DNA of 64,000 nucleotides from Phaeosaccion multiseriatum (GCA_965112735.1 OZ218956.1:1054001-1118000), one strand, 5' to 3'; shown: positions 34,265 through 45,374, numbered from the stretch's first letter. Notes: a model not told the origin generated them from the letters alone. A program made the numbers and translations.

Positions 34265-34592
34265 CTCACGACGCCTGAATTCAGTCAAGCAAATAACTAA
34301 GGGAATAGGGGGGGCACTATAGCAAAGAGGGTAGGTTTGGCTCTGCCATTCCCTCTTCTTTCCATTTGGAGGTTAAGTAAATCTTGGAGGCAAACAAACG
34401 GTGGGGAAAAAGTCAACAAAAAATTGGTTGTTCTCTTGCCAGCCTGTTGAATGGCTTTGCACCTTCTCGGCGGCGCGCGATTGGCCGTTGCGCTCCAGCG
34501 GGCCCGACACGAAAGATCGATTCGACATAGGATCCTGGCTGGTATCAACTTTATGCCGATAGGGAGAACTGACGCATCGGAGGGATACGACC

Positions 34593-34765
34593 TCGGGGGC
34601 TAAGTTCCCCGGGGCGGTGAGACATTACAGTACTTTTAGACAATCATAGATGGCACTTAAGGGTGTAATACAAACCTTCTCGGGGGCTAAGTTCCCCGGG
34701 GCGGTGAGCCATTACTTTTAGACAACCATAGATGGCACTTAAGGGTGTATATACCTTCTCGACCC
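34593..34765. repeat. Tandem duplication, about 87-bp unit, two copies
   Basis: Both copies start TCGGGGGCTAAGTTCCCCGG, share GGCGGTGAG, CATTAC, TTTTAGACAA, CATAGATGGCACTTAAGGGT and end ACCTTC. Copy 1 is 34593-34679, copy 2 runs from 34680 to about 34765 with small indels. The GGGGCTAAGTTCCCC segment is an interrupted palindrome in each. Confidence 0.85.
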
Positions 34766-34798
34766 TGGCTGCCTGGGTGGAATATATTCTCCCCTTCT

Positions 34799-34939
34799 CA
34801 AGCCCTGACGCACTATCCGCTATCCGCTATCGCCGGCGCCAGCCGGCGCGCTATCCGCTATCGACGGCGCCAGCCGATCCGCTATCCGCTATCGACCGCG
34901 CGCTATCGAGAATGTGGGCGATAATGCGTCAGGGGTCGA
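34799..34939. mobile_element. MITE-like inverted-repeat element
   Basis: Left end CCCTGACGCACTATC pairs with right end GATAATGCGTCAGGG with one mismatch. The interior consists of repeated CTATCCG units and GGCGCCAGCC palindromes, then CGCGCTATCGAGAATGTG as in the copies at 16745 and 38304. No clear target-site duplication. The tail of another copy (CGATAGCACGTCAGGGGTCGA) ends near 35058. Confidence 0.75.
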
Positions 34940-35778
34940 ACCTTCGAGATCCCTCCTTCGCGCTGAGCGAGTGACGCGCGGAGCTAGCTGCAATCTACTA
35001 TCACCGGCGGCCGATAGCATGCTATCGAGATTGCGTCGATAGCACGTCAGGGGTCGAGCCTGTAGCGTCAGCCGGCCTGGTACTCCCTTCTTCCCTCTCT
35101 TCAAGTAGCTAGTAGTTCTCGTTAAAAAAGATGCATTTACAGTCCCCTTCGACTAGGACCTTTTCTTGGTGTCTCCCCCCTCGTCTGCTGCCCCCTCCCC
35201 CCCCGCTACTATTCAGCTGCCGACGTCAGCCGGCGCGACGTGGGCCAGCTAGCTGTGAGGACGACACGGCGACGGGGGGCATACCAACACTTCTTCCATG
35301 AGCACACCACCCCCGGTGGACCTGCTGGTACTGAACCTGTGCTGCCGCACAAGAGGCATCAACAGCCTATCCAGACGCTCCACCTACCGTCGATGCCAGC
35401 ACACCTCCAGGATGCCAACACCGGACCTCCCCCCCGAGCCTGCTCGATCGCGCTTCTCGGTCAGCGGTTCAGGGTTCAGGAGGGGGGCAACTGTGCTCTA
35501 CGTCCACGCCAGAGTGTTCTTTGGTAGGACTGCAACTCCTTCTGCCGCGAAGAGCGCCGCTACCAGGTAGCAGTATTTCAAGGTGCTCGACTTTCCAAAC
35601 TGCTTCTGCTGCTGCCGTCGCTCCACATGCAAAAGTCGCACGAGTAAAAATCGCTCTGTGATCGTCCTGCCCCGCCGACAGGTCGCAGGGCGTGGCTTCA
35701 GTCGGCGGAGGCGATACGTACGGCGCCTAACCTTGCCTCTGCAGAGCTGCGCAATGACTGGAGCGCTTCCCATATCAA

Positions 35779-36876
35779 TTAGGTGAGTTCTTTCCGCCTG
35801 GCGGGAAGGGTCATCTTGTAGCGGGGAGAGGACGGGTCTTGATTGAAGAAAGCCCTAAGCCCTTTCTGTTCAACCTCGCAAGACAAGCACCACTCTGAAT
35901 ACTCGAATCCCCCCTTCCCCTCTCCGATATCGGAGTCTGCCTTTTCACCTTGACAAGCACTCCTCAGCAGGTAAGTCTCGCTGTAAAGTCGCTCGACCTC
36001 CCGTTCGGAGTCATGCACAAGAACGACACTGTCCCCATGGGCCAGACGAGAAGCCATGAAGATGGAACTCATGCGCCCTGGTAAGAGCCAAGAGTAGCGA
36101 GAGAGAGAGAAAAATCACAACGCGATGGACTGGTGTGGGTACTTGGGAAAGCATGAGTGGCGATGGCATGCCAGGTACAGCGAAGATGCATTTCATTCTC
36201 CCGTTCTCCCACCCTCCTTACCTGGTGATTCACTTTTCCAGCCCGTTGGCCCATCCACCAGCACCACGTCCCACTTGTTTGGCTCAGTCACAGACAAGGG
36301 AAGATTGGGAAGATGCAGCTTTTCCTCGTCACCTAGAAGCAGGCGAGCCTGAGAGAGCTGTGTAGAATACTCTATCACGTACACCTCTTTGCAGCCAGCC
36401 TCTCGAGCCATTGCCGCATACTCGGCGTTCTCCTCGAGGATAACCGTTCGCCCTCGACTATTGCCGTGGCACCAGAGAGGAGAGTCATATCCAGCACCCC
36501 AGACGAGGACTCGCGGCTCCGCATAGGATAGAATGGCCCGCATGACCATGTGAACCTCGTCTCTAGACAGTTGAATCTTCCCTTCCGCTGCCTCGTACAA
36601 ATCCATTACTGTGGAAGCCTCTCCTCTGAGCATATCGATCTGGCTCCTGATGGCAGTCTCACACCCCCTGCCCTCTACCCGCCACTTGGAGCAGAAGTGA
36701 GCAGCGACTTTTAGACTGTCGTCACCTGACCATGTCACCATTACAACCGTTGAACTCCCCCCTTCTCCATCCTCCATCTCAACCTCAAAAGCCAGCTCAT
36801 GCCCCCCCCGCCAGGTGGAGCTCGCCGGCCAACAAAGCAAACTGGCAGCGAGCAGAGCAAGCAGCAGCGTCATCAT
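35779..36876 (-). CDS. Glucuronoxylan 4-O-methyltransferase-like protein (DUF579/IRX15 family, 317 aa)
   Basis: Two exons (36876-36222 and 36077-35779, TAA). Signal peptide MMTLLLALLAASLLCWPA. Family blocks in order: RVLVWGAGYDSPLWCHGNSR (SAM site), GRTVILEENAEYAAMARE, VYVIEYSTQLSQA, KWDVVLVDGPTGW, SPGRMSSIFMASRLA (split by the intron after SP) and VVLVHDSEREVE. These match plant GXM/IRX15 proteins, which methylate O-4 of glucuronic acid on xylan in the Golgi. Here the acceptor may be any uronic-acid glycan. Length is close to plant members. Between about residues 235 and 290 an acidic insertion replaces the usual C-terminus. Family call is firm, activity inferred. Confidence 0.86.
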
Positions 36877-37036
36877 CCTAGAATGATGATGGGGTTAATA
36901 ATTTTGTTATTTTCCATCTGTCGATCCCGATCCCAGCAGCACCTTCACGTGTTGTAGCTCTTTCACAGATGGATTTCCAGGCGAATAAGGAATAAAGAGG
37001 GGGCATCCCGGGATCGCTGTAAAAAAAAGGAGAAGG

Positions 37037-38314
37037 ATGCGACGTCAGCGGCGGCAGACGCCGGATCGTAGCGTCGGCTCACCGTCCACCTTGTTTGGCC
37101 GCCTCCCTGAACTCCCTGAAGCGATGCAAACCCGGATTTTTTCCTGCATGGGGCCCAACTTTCTGTTTCTGGCTCCCGTTACGAAGGCCTTCAGGGCCAC
37201 GTACGCGAGCGCATTTCACGGTAGCAACCAGACGGCTTTCTCGATGGCCCTCTCCTCTGTTGAGGCACTACAGTACGCCGAGGGGTTTTCTGGAGACGCA
37301 TCTGAAGGAGGAGGCAGACGGTCATCCCGCTCAAGCCGCTCGAGCCATGCGGGTCTTACGGTGGAAAAGAAAGGTTTCCTCTATGGCAAGTACGGATCGA
37401 TGGAGGTGATAAAATATCTTGAAACACGGGGAGAGCTGGGAGTGGACTGTTTCGCTGGCCTCCTCAGGGGTGCCGTGGTGGCGGAGAGATGGAACGTCGT
37501 AATGATGTGTGTTGAAGGGGATGGAGCTGCCATTTCGCCGCAACATCTGGGGGATAGAGCCGCCACATTGCTGCTGAGATCGGCAGAGATTGCAGCCAAA
37601 GCTGGTTCGGCCACGTTCTTGGAACGCTTGTGGAAGCTGCCGACATTTCCACGAAATGTGATGCAGGGAAGCCATCAGAGAGTGGAACGAAGGCAAATGT
37701 GTGAGGGTGCAGCAATGGGCGGCAGCGTTGGTGTGCTGTCTTGGCTGGAGGAAGTAGGCATCCTCTGCGACACGCGGAAGATGGTTTACTGGGCAGTCGT
37801 CTCCGGACAGCTGGAGGCCGCGCAATGGCTCATGGAGAGAAGCTTCAAGGTTGGGAACGATGGGCATGTCTTGGAGGCAGCGGTTCGGGGCAACAATGCC
37901 GCTGTGCTCTGGTTCCTGCGCTCTCGTGGGGTAGGGATACGCTCTGCTTCTCCAGACTGGAGCGGAGCGATGAAGAGTCGTTTGATGGAGAGGAGCTTTC
38001 AGGAGGGAGCTCGTGAGGCTGCAAAAGTCCTGCGACAAGTGGGCACCCCCTGGCCGAAACAAGGGGTGATGCTGGCCATGAATTCTACAGACCCAGCCGT
38101 GACGGCCCAGAGGGCCCTTGCTTTTGTGCAGTGGGCCCGACGCGAAGGCTGCCCGTGGGGGGTGAGGAGAGAAGTCTCTACTTTCTGTGCCCGTTTGACG
38201 GTCAACTCCATGTCCCCTTTCTTCCGCGCCCAGGCGTTAAAGAGGTCTGAGCTATTTATCTGGCTCCATGATAACGACTTCCCATGTCCCTGCTCTCAGA
38301 ATGTCAACCCCTGA
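37037..38314 (+). CDS. F-box-like / ankyrin-repeat-like protein (425 aa)
   Basis: A single ORF without introns. Residues 18-60 (LPELPEAMQTRIFSCMGPNF...VTKAFRATY) look like a degenerate F-box-type helix region. The rest carries loose ankyrin-like units such as GKYGSMEVIKYLETRGE, AAMGGSVGVLSWLEEVGI, AVVSGQLEAAQWLMERSF and AVRGNNAAVLWFLRSRGV. This arrangement is known from large families in stramenopiles and giant viruses; a protein-binding role is inferred. The last codons and the TGA stop lie within the terminal inverted repeat of a MITE-like element starting at 38304, so the natural C-terminus has been replaced. The uninterrupted frame would have ended only a few codons later. Confidence 0.7.
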   Translation: MRRQRRQTPDRSVGSPSTLFGRLPELPEAMQTRIFSCMGPNFLFLAPVTKAFRATYASAFHGSNQTAFSMALSSVEALQYAEGFSGDASEGGGRRSSRSSRSSHAGLTVEKKGFLYGKYGSMEVIKYLETRGELGVDCFAGLLRGAVVAERWNVVMMCVEGDGAAISPQHLGDRAATLLLRSAEIAAKAGSATFLERLWKLPTFPRNVMQGSHQRVERRQMCEGAAMGGSVGVLSWLEEVGILCDTRKMVYWAVVSGQLEAAQWLMERSFKVGNDGHVLEAAVRGNNAAVLWFLRSRGVGIRSASPDWSGAMKSRLMERSFQEGAREAAKVLRQVGTPWPKQGVMLAMNSTDPAVTAQRALAFVQWARREGCPWGVRREVSTFCARLTVNSMSPFFRAQALKRSELFIWLHDNDFPCPCSQNVNP

Positions 38315-38432
38315 TACACTATCCGCTATCCGCTATCTGCTATCGCCGGCGCCAGCCGGCGCGCTATCCGCTATCGGCCAGCGCCCGATAGCGCGCTATC
38401 GAGAATGTGGGCGATAGTGTATCAGGGGTTGA
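38304..38432. mobile_element. MITE-like inverted-repeat element with perfect 20-bp ends
   Basis: TCAACCCCTGATACACTATC at 38304-38323 is the exact reverse complement of the sequence at 38413-38432. The interior has CTATCCG/CTATCTG repeats, GCCGGCGCCAGCCGGC and CGATAGCGCGCTATCG, shared with the copies at 16745 and 34799. Flanks AGAATG and AGAATT suggest an imperfect 6-bp target-site duplication. It provides the stop codon of the ankyrin-like gene. Confidence 0.85.
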
Positions 38433-38866
38433 AGAATTGCTTTTTTTTTTTTTTTAAATGAAATCTTTAGTCGAGCAAAAGTATACGGCCACGCATACTC
38501 TGCGCGGGGCGGAGTGTATGAGGGCGGCGAGGAATCATTGACCGACAGTGGCCGACTGGCACTCCTACCTATGTTACCAGGGGGTACTGAGGGGCTTCTT
38601 CGCTGCTGCCCGCCCCTTTAGGAGTCTTCTTCTCTGGCCTGGCCTGCCGGCACGCCAGTACCGCCGGCCTAAGGCGTGTGTGTGAGGCGCCCCTCGGCCT
38701 TGCCCGGAGACTCCCTTGTGGGTGCTGCGCTGTGCTGACCAGGCTGCTGAGACCAGAGTCATGCTCCAGGAGGAAGCCGTCACTTGACTCTCCCTTTTCT
38801 CTCGTCAGGGGCGGGAGCTCGCCCGTTAATGTCTCTGAACCATCGCTCGGCTTAGCTGAACTCAGT
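38433..38866. other. Intergenic, convergent genes
   Basis: About 430 bp with a T-run just after the MITE and otherwise mixed sequence. No gene or RNA recognised. Confidence 0.45.
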
Positions 38867-41800
38867 TCACTTGTACGGTGCCAAAGGCGCAAGGGCCGGC
38901 TGAGCGGCTTGCCACAGCCCTTCCTTGAGCGACTGGGCGAAGCTACTGCTCAGCACCTGCGGGTGCCAAGAGAAGTACTTGTCCAATGCACGGGGCTGCA
39001 GCGGCGGGGCCGACACCATCTCCAGCCACAGAGTCTCATTGCGCGCCACGCTCGCCACCCGCTCAGCACACGCGCGCAATTGACCAGCCACGTCGGCCTC
39101 TCGCCCCCCTTCAGCACCCCCCCCCCCTCCTCCTCCACAGTTTATAAAGGCCGCCGGATTGAAGATGAGGTCGACGTCTGCAGGCCCCCAGTAGACGGGC
39201 ACCGCGGCAGCCAGAAAAGCATTCACAATCTTCTCGGTCCAGTACCCGTCCTGGACGTGACTGTTCTCAAAGGCCACGACGAATCGGTAGGGCTCGTAAG
39301 CCTCCACTGCCGAGTCCAAGTACGTCGAGTCGAAGCGCCCCGCCAGCCTAGGCCCGGCATAAGCGCCATCATCATTCTCGTCCCTTTTGAGGTGATGCTG
39401 CTGCTGCTGCTCCCCCTCCTCTTGCTCGCCTGTGCGGCCACTGCGCTGTCTTTGGCTTCCTCGACACGGCCCGAGTGCATATGTATCCGGCACGAGAGTG
39501 GAAAGCTCATCGAACATGTGCTCACGAATGGAGCGGTCGCAGCGGGAGTAGAGGTAGGCTACATTGCGGCGTTTGAGAGGCAGCACCCGCTGCAGCAAGG
39601 AGTCTCTGGACACCGCAAGGTCAGAGGGAGTATGGACCAACCGTTCCGCGAAGGAGGCTGCCGCCACGGACAGGTGAATGTGCATTGTGCCCCTTGCGCC
39701 ACCACGTGCTGTCGGTGATGCCCCGTCCGCGAATCGGTGCAAAGGAGGAGGGCTGAGAGAGGAATCGCTTGAAGCGTGCAGCACCACAGCCGCTCGGGCG
39801 AAGGAGGACACGTCCCATGGCTCACCGCAGACCATCACCACCAAGGCTTCCGGGTGGTCACGCTCCGCCATGTCCCGCGCCGTTTGCTGGCAATGCGACT
39901 CCCACTGTCCTCCCCCGCAGCCCCCATCCAATGCCGACAGGAGCAGAACGTGCACGTGAATGTGGGGAGGGGGTAGGGGGGGGGGCAGCATCACAACCTC
40001 CATGGAAGGGAAGGCCTCCTGCAGAGTCACTCGAAAGAGACGCGAAAGGTACGAGGCCATTGGGCTCACAGCGACCATGAGGCGCTGTCCCTGCGCCTGC
40101 CGCTGCTGCGGCTGCTGCTGCTGCTGCTCCTCCTGTCCTTTGCGAGCAGATACTGTACCCAGCACACCTCGTCTACCCTTCTTTGCAACAATTTCCTCGT
40201 AAAACTCGGCAACTCGTCCGCAGTAGTGTTGCCAGCTGGCCTCTTCCCACACCCCCTTTCGAGCATTCTCCAGAGCGGTAAGCGAGATATCCTCCTCCTC
40301 CTCCTCCTCCTCCTCCTCCTCCTCCTGAACTCCGCTCCACGCCTTCCCAGCTTCTTGCTCGGCGCTCCTCTCGAGCAGCGGTTGAGTCCCTCTCGTCGTC
40401 TTCTCCAGCACGAGCACCACTGCCGCCGCAATGCGCTCGACAGCCTGTGTCCCTTCGTTTCCGTCCATGACCCCACCTACGGGCTGCCTCGGTCCAGCGC
40501 TTCTCTCCGCTCCTCCTCCCCCCCTGACCAGCACCCCTGCGCCTCGCTTGACGGACTCCTCGTGGCCGCTCGACGCCGTCGCTACCACAGGGGTCCTGGT
40601 CAGCAGTGCTTCCACATTCCCAATGCCGTAGGTTTCCGAGGGGCTCGTGTTGATCATGACGTGGAGACTTGCCAAGAAACTCACGACGTCCTCGGTGCCA
40701 ATGTTGCCGAGAAAGGAGGTGTGGTTTGCAACTCCCAGAGTGATGGCGAGGTCCTTCACAGCAGGGAGGAGGTGTCCTTCCCCAGCCAGCAACAGTTGGA
40801 CCCGCTGACCTCCGCCACCATTGCTGCTGTTCTTCTCCTCCAGCATCTCCATCACTCGCTTGCCCACATGCAGGAACAGTCCAGGACCCTTGGTGCTGTC
40901 GACTCTGCCCAGCATGCCGAGGCGAAAGGCGCCACTCTCATCCTTGGCAGCAGTGAGGCGCGGTAGGTCTGTCAAGACGTCCGCATTGACTGTCAAGACT
41001 GGCGGGTGAATCACCTCCACAGGGCGGCCCAGGCTCTGTAGGTATGGGCCTGTGGCGACAAAGTGTGAGGGGGCCTGGAGATGGGTCGGTCGTAGGGATG
41101 GAGACGCGGGGGGCAGAGCGTCGTATTAAGTAAGGGCTCTGATGGGGAGGTGAGACTCGACACACACACACCACTTACCAGATACACCTCCACGGGGACA
41201 TCGGAGTGCGGGGAAGTGTTCGGGAGCTCCATGACACTGACGGGTACGCCAGCGAGGCGCACGAGTTCGAACAGCACCTTCTGCTCTTCGCTCTCCAAGC
41301 TGTTCGGACCCACTGCGGCGTCGAAATTGAGCAGCGCGCGTAAGACGCCCGACACGCTGTGCAGGCCCTCGCCAGAGAGCTCGTGGAGGAGAGGGTGCAC
41401 CTCAGCTACCGCCTGCTGCTGCTGCTGCTGTTGGTGGTATGAGGTGCCATGGTGGGTCAGAGGATCTCGCCTTCGAAGAAGCTCGAGGAGGTGCCGAGGG
41501 CACGACGGTGAGTAGGACACGAAATGGACAGGGACCATGAGAGCCGTCAGCTCTGCTAGGAGATCCGTCCTCCGCCTCTCGTCTCCGCTGCTGCTGCTGT
41601 TGCTGCTGCTGTCGCCATCACATTCGCCGACTTCAGAGACGAAGAACCACTCCACCTCAAAGGAGGCTCTCGGCAGGTACTTGGTCTGTAGCAGGAAGAG
41701 CTTGTTCTGACTGTGCCCCTCTAGATTGGCTATATTCAGAGGAGGAAGGCAGCAGTGAGAGAAAAATGAGCAACACGTCATCCCGATAGAAGGATTAAAG

Positions 41801-44800
41801 TCACTTGCGCTGAGGCACCTTGCCATCTCTCTCCCTCTCTGTACCACTCTACAACATCGCCCCCTCACCTGAGATGACAGCGATTCGTATGGGGCGATCC
41901 CTAGTCAGGTGGAAGGGCGCCACCTGCTGCCGCGACCACTCACGGGAGGCAGCAGGGACGACATCGATAATGACAGAGGCCTCTGCAAGCTGAAGGACTC
42001 CTGCGTCTTTCCGTCCCGTCCCAGGGGCCACAGGGGGAGTCTCCATCATAACGCGGATGGTGAGCACGTGCGTGCCTGCTCTGATACCGTCCGCGATGAA
42101 AGGAGAAAACGGGATGACGCTGCAGTCCGGCGGCCGCGCTGAGGCAGAGGACTCAATCACGATGCAGGCGTACACTGATGGAACTTCCCCCTGCCCCCCC
42201 CGTCCCACCCCCGCCACTGCTGCTGCTGCTGCTGCTGCTGCTGCAAGTACGTCATCGGTGCCGTCTACATGAAAGTCAACGACAACCTCCGCCACATGCT
42301 CCGACTCCTTCTCCACAATGACCGCCCCTGACGCAGGGGTGGTGATGGTGATGACAGGAAGGGCCTTGACATGAAGCAGCCACTTCGGCGGTTCTTGCTC
42401 AGCATTGTGGGCCAAAGGACGTACTCTGTCACTCTTCGTCTCAGCCGAGCCAGTCACTCTTCTTCCCTGCACTGCCGGCAAGAGGCAAAGCATTCGCTGC
42501 CGCTCACTCCAGTCCGCCACTGGAAGGCTCTCACACCCGTCGTTGCGTTGGGGCCCTTCCGACCCTCCCCCTCTGAGTTCTCCATTGGTTCCACCTTCTC
42601 GGCGGACTTGCAAGTGCCAATGCCGTAGGGAAGGTGGAAGCGCGTAAAGCGGCTGCGTCACTGCTTCCTTAAACGCCTCCGGTTTGGTGGGGTGCAAGTC
42701 GGAGAGGCTGTGGTCCAAGTCCCAGCGCAACCACTTGTCCTCCAGCCAGCGACGCCCTACGTCGTCAGCGTGGGCAAAGGACTCGACCTGCATGGGTTGG
42801 AGAGAGTGATCGTTGAGATGGCGCCATCGTCTACGAAAACAAACCCGTGAGTACGCCACAATGGCGGCAAAGACATTCTCATAGAGCACCGGACGAGGCC
42901 TCAATGAGCAGCAGCAGCAGCAGGAGCATCAGAGCGGCGCACACGCACACGCACCTTCTTGCGAAGCTCCGTCGTTGTGCGGACGTAGCTCAGGTGATGG
43001 CAGATGGCAACTGATGGGTCGATTTCTGCCCCTTCCTGCTGCTCCACGGGTATCCCGGGGCTGACGGTGCAGCTCAATTCACGAGCTCGTATCCACTTAC
43101 AGCGGTAAGGGTCTACAAGCCACAAAATACGGAGGGTTTCCGGGGGTTGTATGGCGATTCGGAAAGACTGTCGGGCATTTCGGGACATGGGGGAAGGAAA
43201 GGGGTACCGAAATTGGCTGAAAGGAGTGAGGGGACGGCACACAACATGGTGGGGAGGACGATCCACCGGGTTCGTTCCGTCTCTCCCTGGCACTCATTTA
43301 ACGCTCCTTACCTTCCAGTATGTGGCCATGGTAGCCTGGAAGAAGGGCACATGCGGGTTCCACGCGGCGAGCACCAGGCCTTTGACGAGGTCAACGGGGT
43401 GCCAGAATTCGTCTGTATCAAGAACAAGAACGCGCAAGCTGCCCCCTTCTCCTTCAGCACCACCCGGCCCCCACCGCGCCTTGGCTTGCTCGTTTCCGTG
43501 TTGTCGCTGCGCCTCTTCAGAGGGCCAGTCGCCGACCTCGAACACCAGTTTGTCGGCAAGCAATCGTCTGCTCCTCCAAGACCCGCCAGTGCGGCGCTTG
43601 CTGCTGTCCGCTAACCCTTCATCAGGAGCGTCGAAGCGTTGCAAGCTCTCGAGAAGACGAATGGTCCCCGAGTTGTCCCTCGCCTGCCCCTTCCACGGCA
43701 TGGCGCTGACCAGGACGAGGACGTGGTCCACAACGAGGGCGACCTCCTCAAGGGTGGCTAGGAGGAGCGCACAGTCATCATACACCAGCATCACGGCCGC
43801 AACCTGCAGCCGATCGTCTCCGCCCAGCCAAGCTGCCACCGGCGGGCTCATAACAGCGCCCATCCAGCCGGAGTGAAACGCATAGTCTTCCTGCAGCTGT
43901 GCTACCGCCGGCTGAGAAGCCCCATATCCTCCGGACGCCGCCTCCTCTGCTTCGAGGCCCAAGTTGAGAAAGAGCAGGTCCGAGTCCAACTGGATAAGCG
44001 CCTTAAGCTGGGCAACATTCAAGCCTCCACCCCACCGATCGAGCCAGAGCATGGGGTAAGAGTCCTGTTCCTGTGCCCTTTCGTCATCGCAGGTCTCTTG
44101 CTCACTTCTGCCCTGCTGCGTCCTTTCCACTCCTTCAGTCTCCTCCTTTCCCGACCCCTCCGGATGCAAGTGGCTGCTGTACTCACCCACATGAAAATGG
44201 TACGGATGGTGCTCAGAAAAGAAGGCTTCCCGGTCTAAAGGGCTGAGGCCTCGGTGACTCTGGAAACCCATGTGGCGGATCCAATCGGCAATCCCCGCTT
44301 GGAAGAGATACCTGTCGTTCAGAGGCCCCAAGGAGGAAAAGGCGGCACCGTCGAAGACGAGAGCAGGGAAAGGCAGAAGCCCCCCGAGGCTCTCCGTGAA
44401 GTAGGGAGCGGGGGGCACCGCGCTTGCTTTCCCCCCCTCCTCTCTTTGCTGGTCTGGCAACTGTGGTACAGCACTGAGAAGCAGAGCACTTCCTCCTTCG
44501 CTTCCGTACTCCAAGCGCTGGGCCTCGTAGGCTTCGAAAATGTCTCTGCTGATGCGGACAAGTCCTGCCTTCGATCCGCCCGCCGCTTCCGGCTTCGCGT
44601 CTAACAGCGGCCCTCGACGTCCGGCTGGCCTCAGCAGAGGCGTGGAAGTAGTAACAACCACGAGTATTGCCCCAGGAGACACGACCGAGGCTGCCCTGTT
44701 CAGAGCACTAGGGTAGCCTTCAAACTCTGGCAGTTCAAGAAAAGTCAGAGAGGGCCAAAGTTCCGTCGAGCCTGCGGAGGATGACGCAAAAGAAGAGCAG

Positions 44801-45374
44801 GAAAGCAGGAGGTCCCAAGCCTCCTTCCTCTCTGCTTGAGACAGTGCATACCCATTGAGGACGACAAGGACGTTAAGCCCAGGGCTTGCGGCATGTCGCA
44901 CAGACGCCTCCAGGGTTTGCGAGAGCGGGGTCAGACGGAAGTCGTGGTATCGAACATCGTTTGCGATACTCAGCACCACGACCCATCTCTCCGCCTGAAA
45001 CGATCCACCTATCCATGCGCAAAAAGGGCGAAGGGGGTGAGTTGGGCGAAACGGAATGGGCAAAGCGAAGTCGGAGAGAAAGAGAAAGGGGGAGGAGAAG
45101 GGAGGTTTGTACCTTCGTCCCGGAGCCCCCTTTCCTCCTCAAAAGAAACGTCTTCTCCAGTCCCCTCAGCTAGAGGGTGCCTTCGCCCATGGGAGTGCTT
45201 GTACCACACCGGAGCGAGGTCCACATCTTGGCGCAGGTTACCCTCCGGCGAACCATCAGCAGTACAAGACGTGCAAGCGCCAGGCTGCAGGAACCACAAC
45301 GAATGCCCTAAGAGAGCAGTCAAGACCGTTCTGAGCAGGGCAGCCCACGGGTAGGAGGGAAGAGGCCTGGCCAT
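38867..45374 (-). CDS. Multi-domain glycosyltransferase: GT2-like, second GT-A-like, Ig-like, GT4, GT10 (1,940 aa)
   Basis: Six exons: 45374-45113, 45008-43312, 43167-42955, 42787-41869, 41720-41172, 41049-38867; lengths sum to 1,941 codons. N-terminus MARPLPSYPWAALLRTVLTAL is a signal anchor. About 95-330: GT2-like (VVVLSIANDVRYHDFRL, LNVLVVLNGYALSQ). About 485-655: second GT-A-like domain (VAAVMLVYDDCALLL, LRVLVLDTDEFWHP). About 875-1010: Ig-like segment (ITITTPASGAVIV). About 1020-1440: GT4 with LGMLGRVDSTKGPGLFLHVG, LLLAGEGHLLP and the EX7E motif SETYGIGNVEAL. Then a Glu/Gln-rich linker. About 1700-1870: GT10 fucosyltransferase block, YRFVVAFENSHVQDGYWTEK and AAVPVYWGPADVDLIF. This predicts a Golgi protein able to add several sugars, including fucose. 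Donors other than GDP-fucose are unknown. Confidence 0.8.

Larger units (their letters stand above)
34265..35778. other. Gene-free repeat-bearing spacer, 1.5 kb
   Basis: No gene-like ORF. Holds an 87-bp tandem duplication (34593-34765), an inverted-repeat element (34799-34939), the right end of a further copy (34995-35058) and, further on, sequence without recognisable signals. Promoter of the exostosin-like gene must lie at its left end. Confidence 0.6.

Noticed and set aside
34799-35060. Repeats and spacers resembling a CRISPR array
   Set aside because: Units are short, palindromic and irregular, bounded by inverted ends, and the genome is eukaryotic; a MITE explains them better.
38678-39718. 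Plus-strand 346-residue ORF
   Set aside because: Lies opposite the GT10 fucosyltransferase coding sequence, whose conserved motifs are clear.
40226-40966. Plus-strand 246-residue ORF
   Set aside because: Antisense shadow of the GT4 part of the minus-strand multi-GT gene; no family resemblance.
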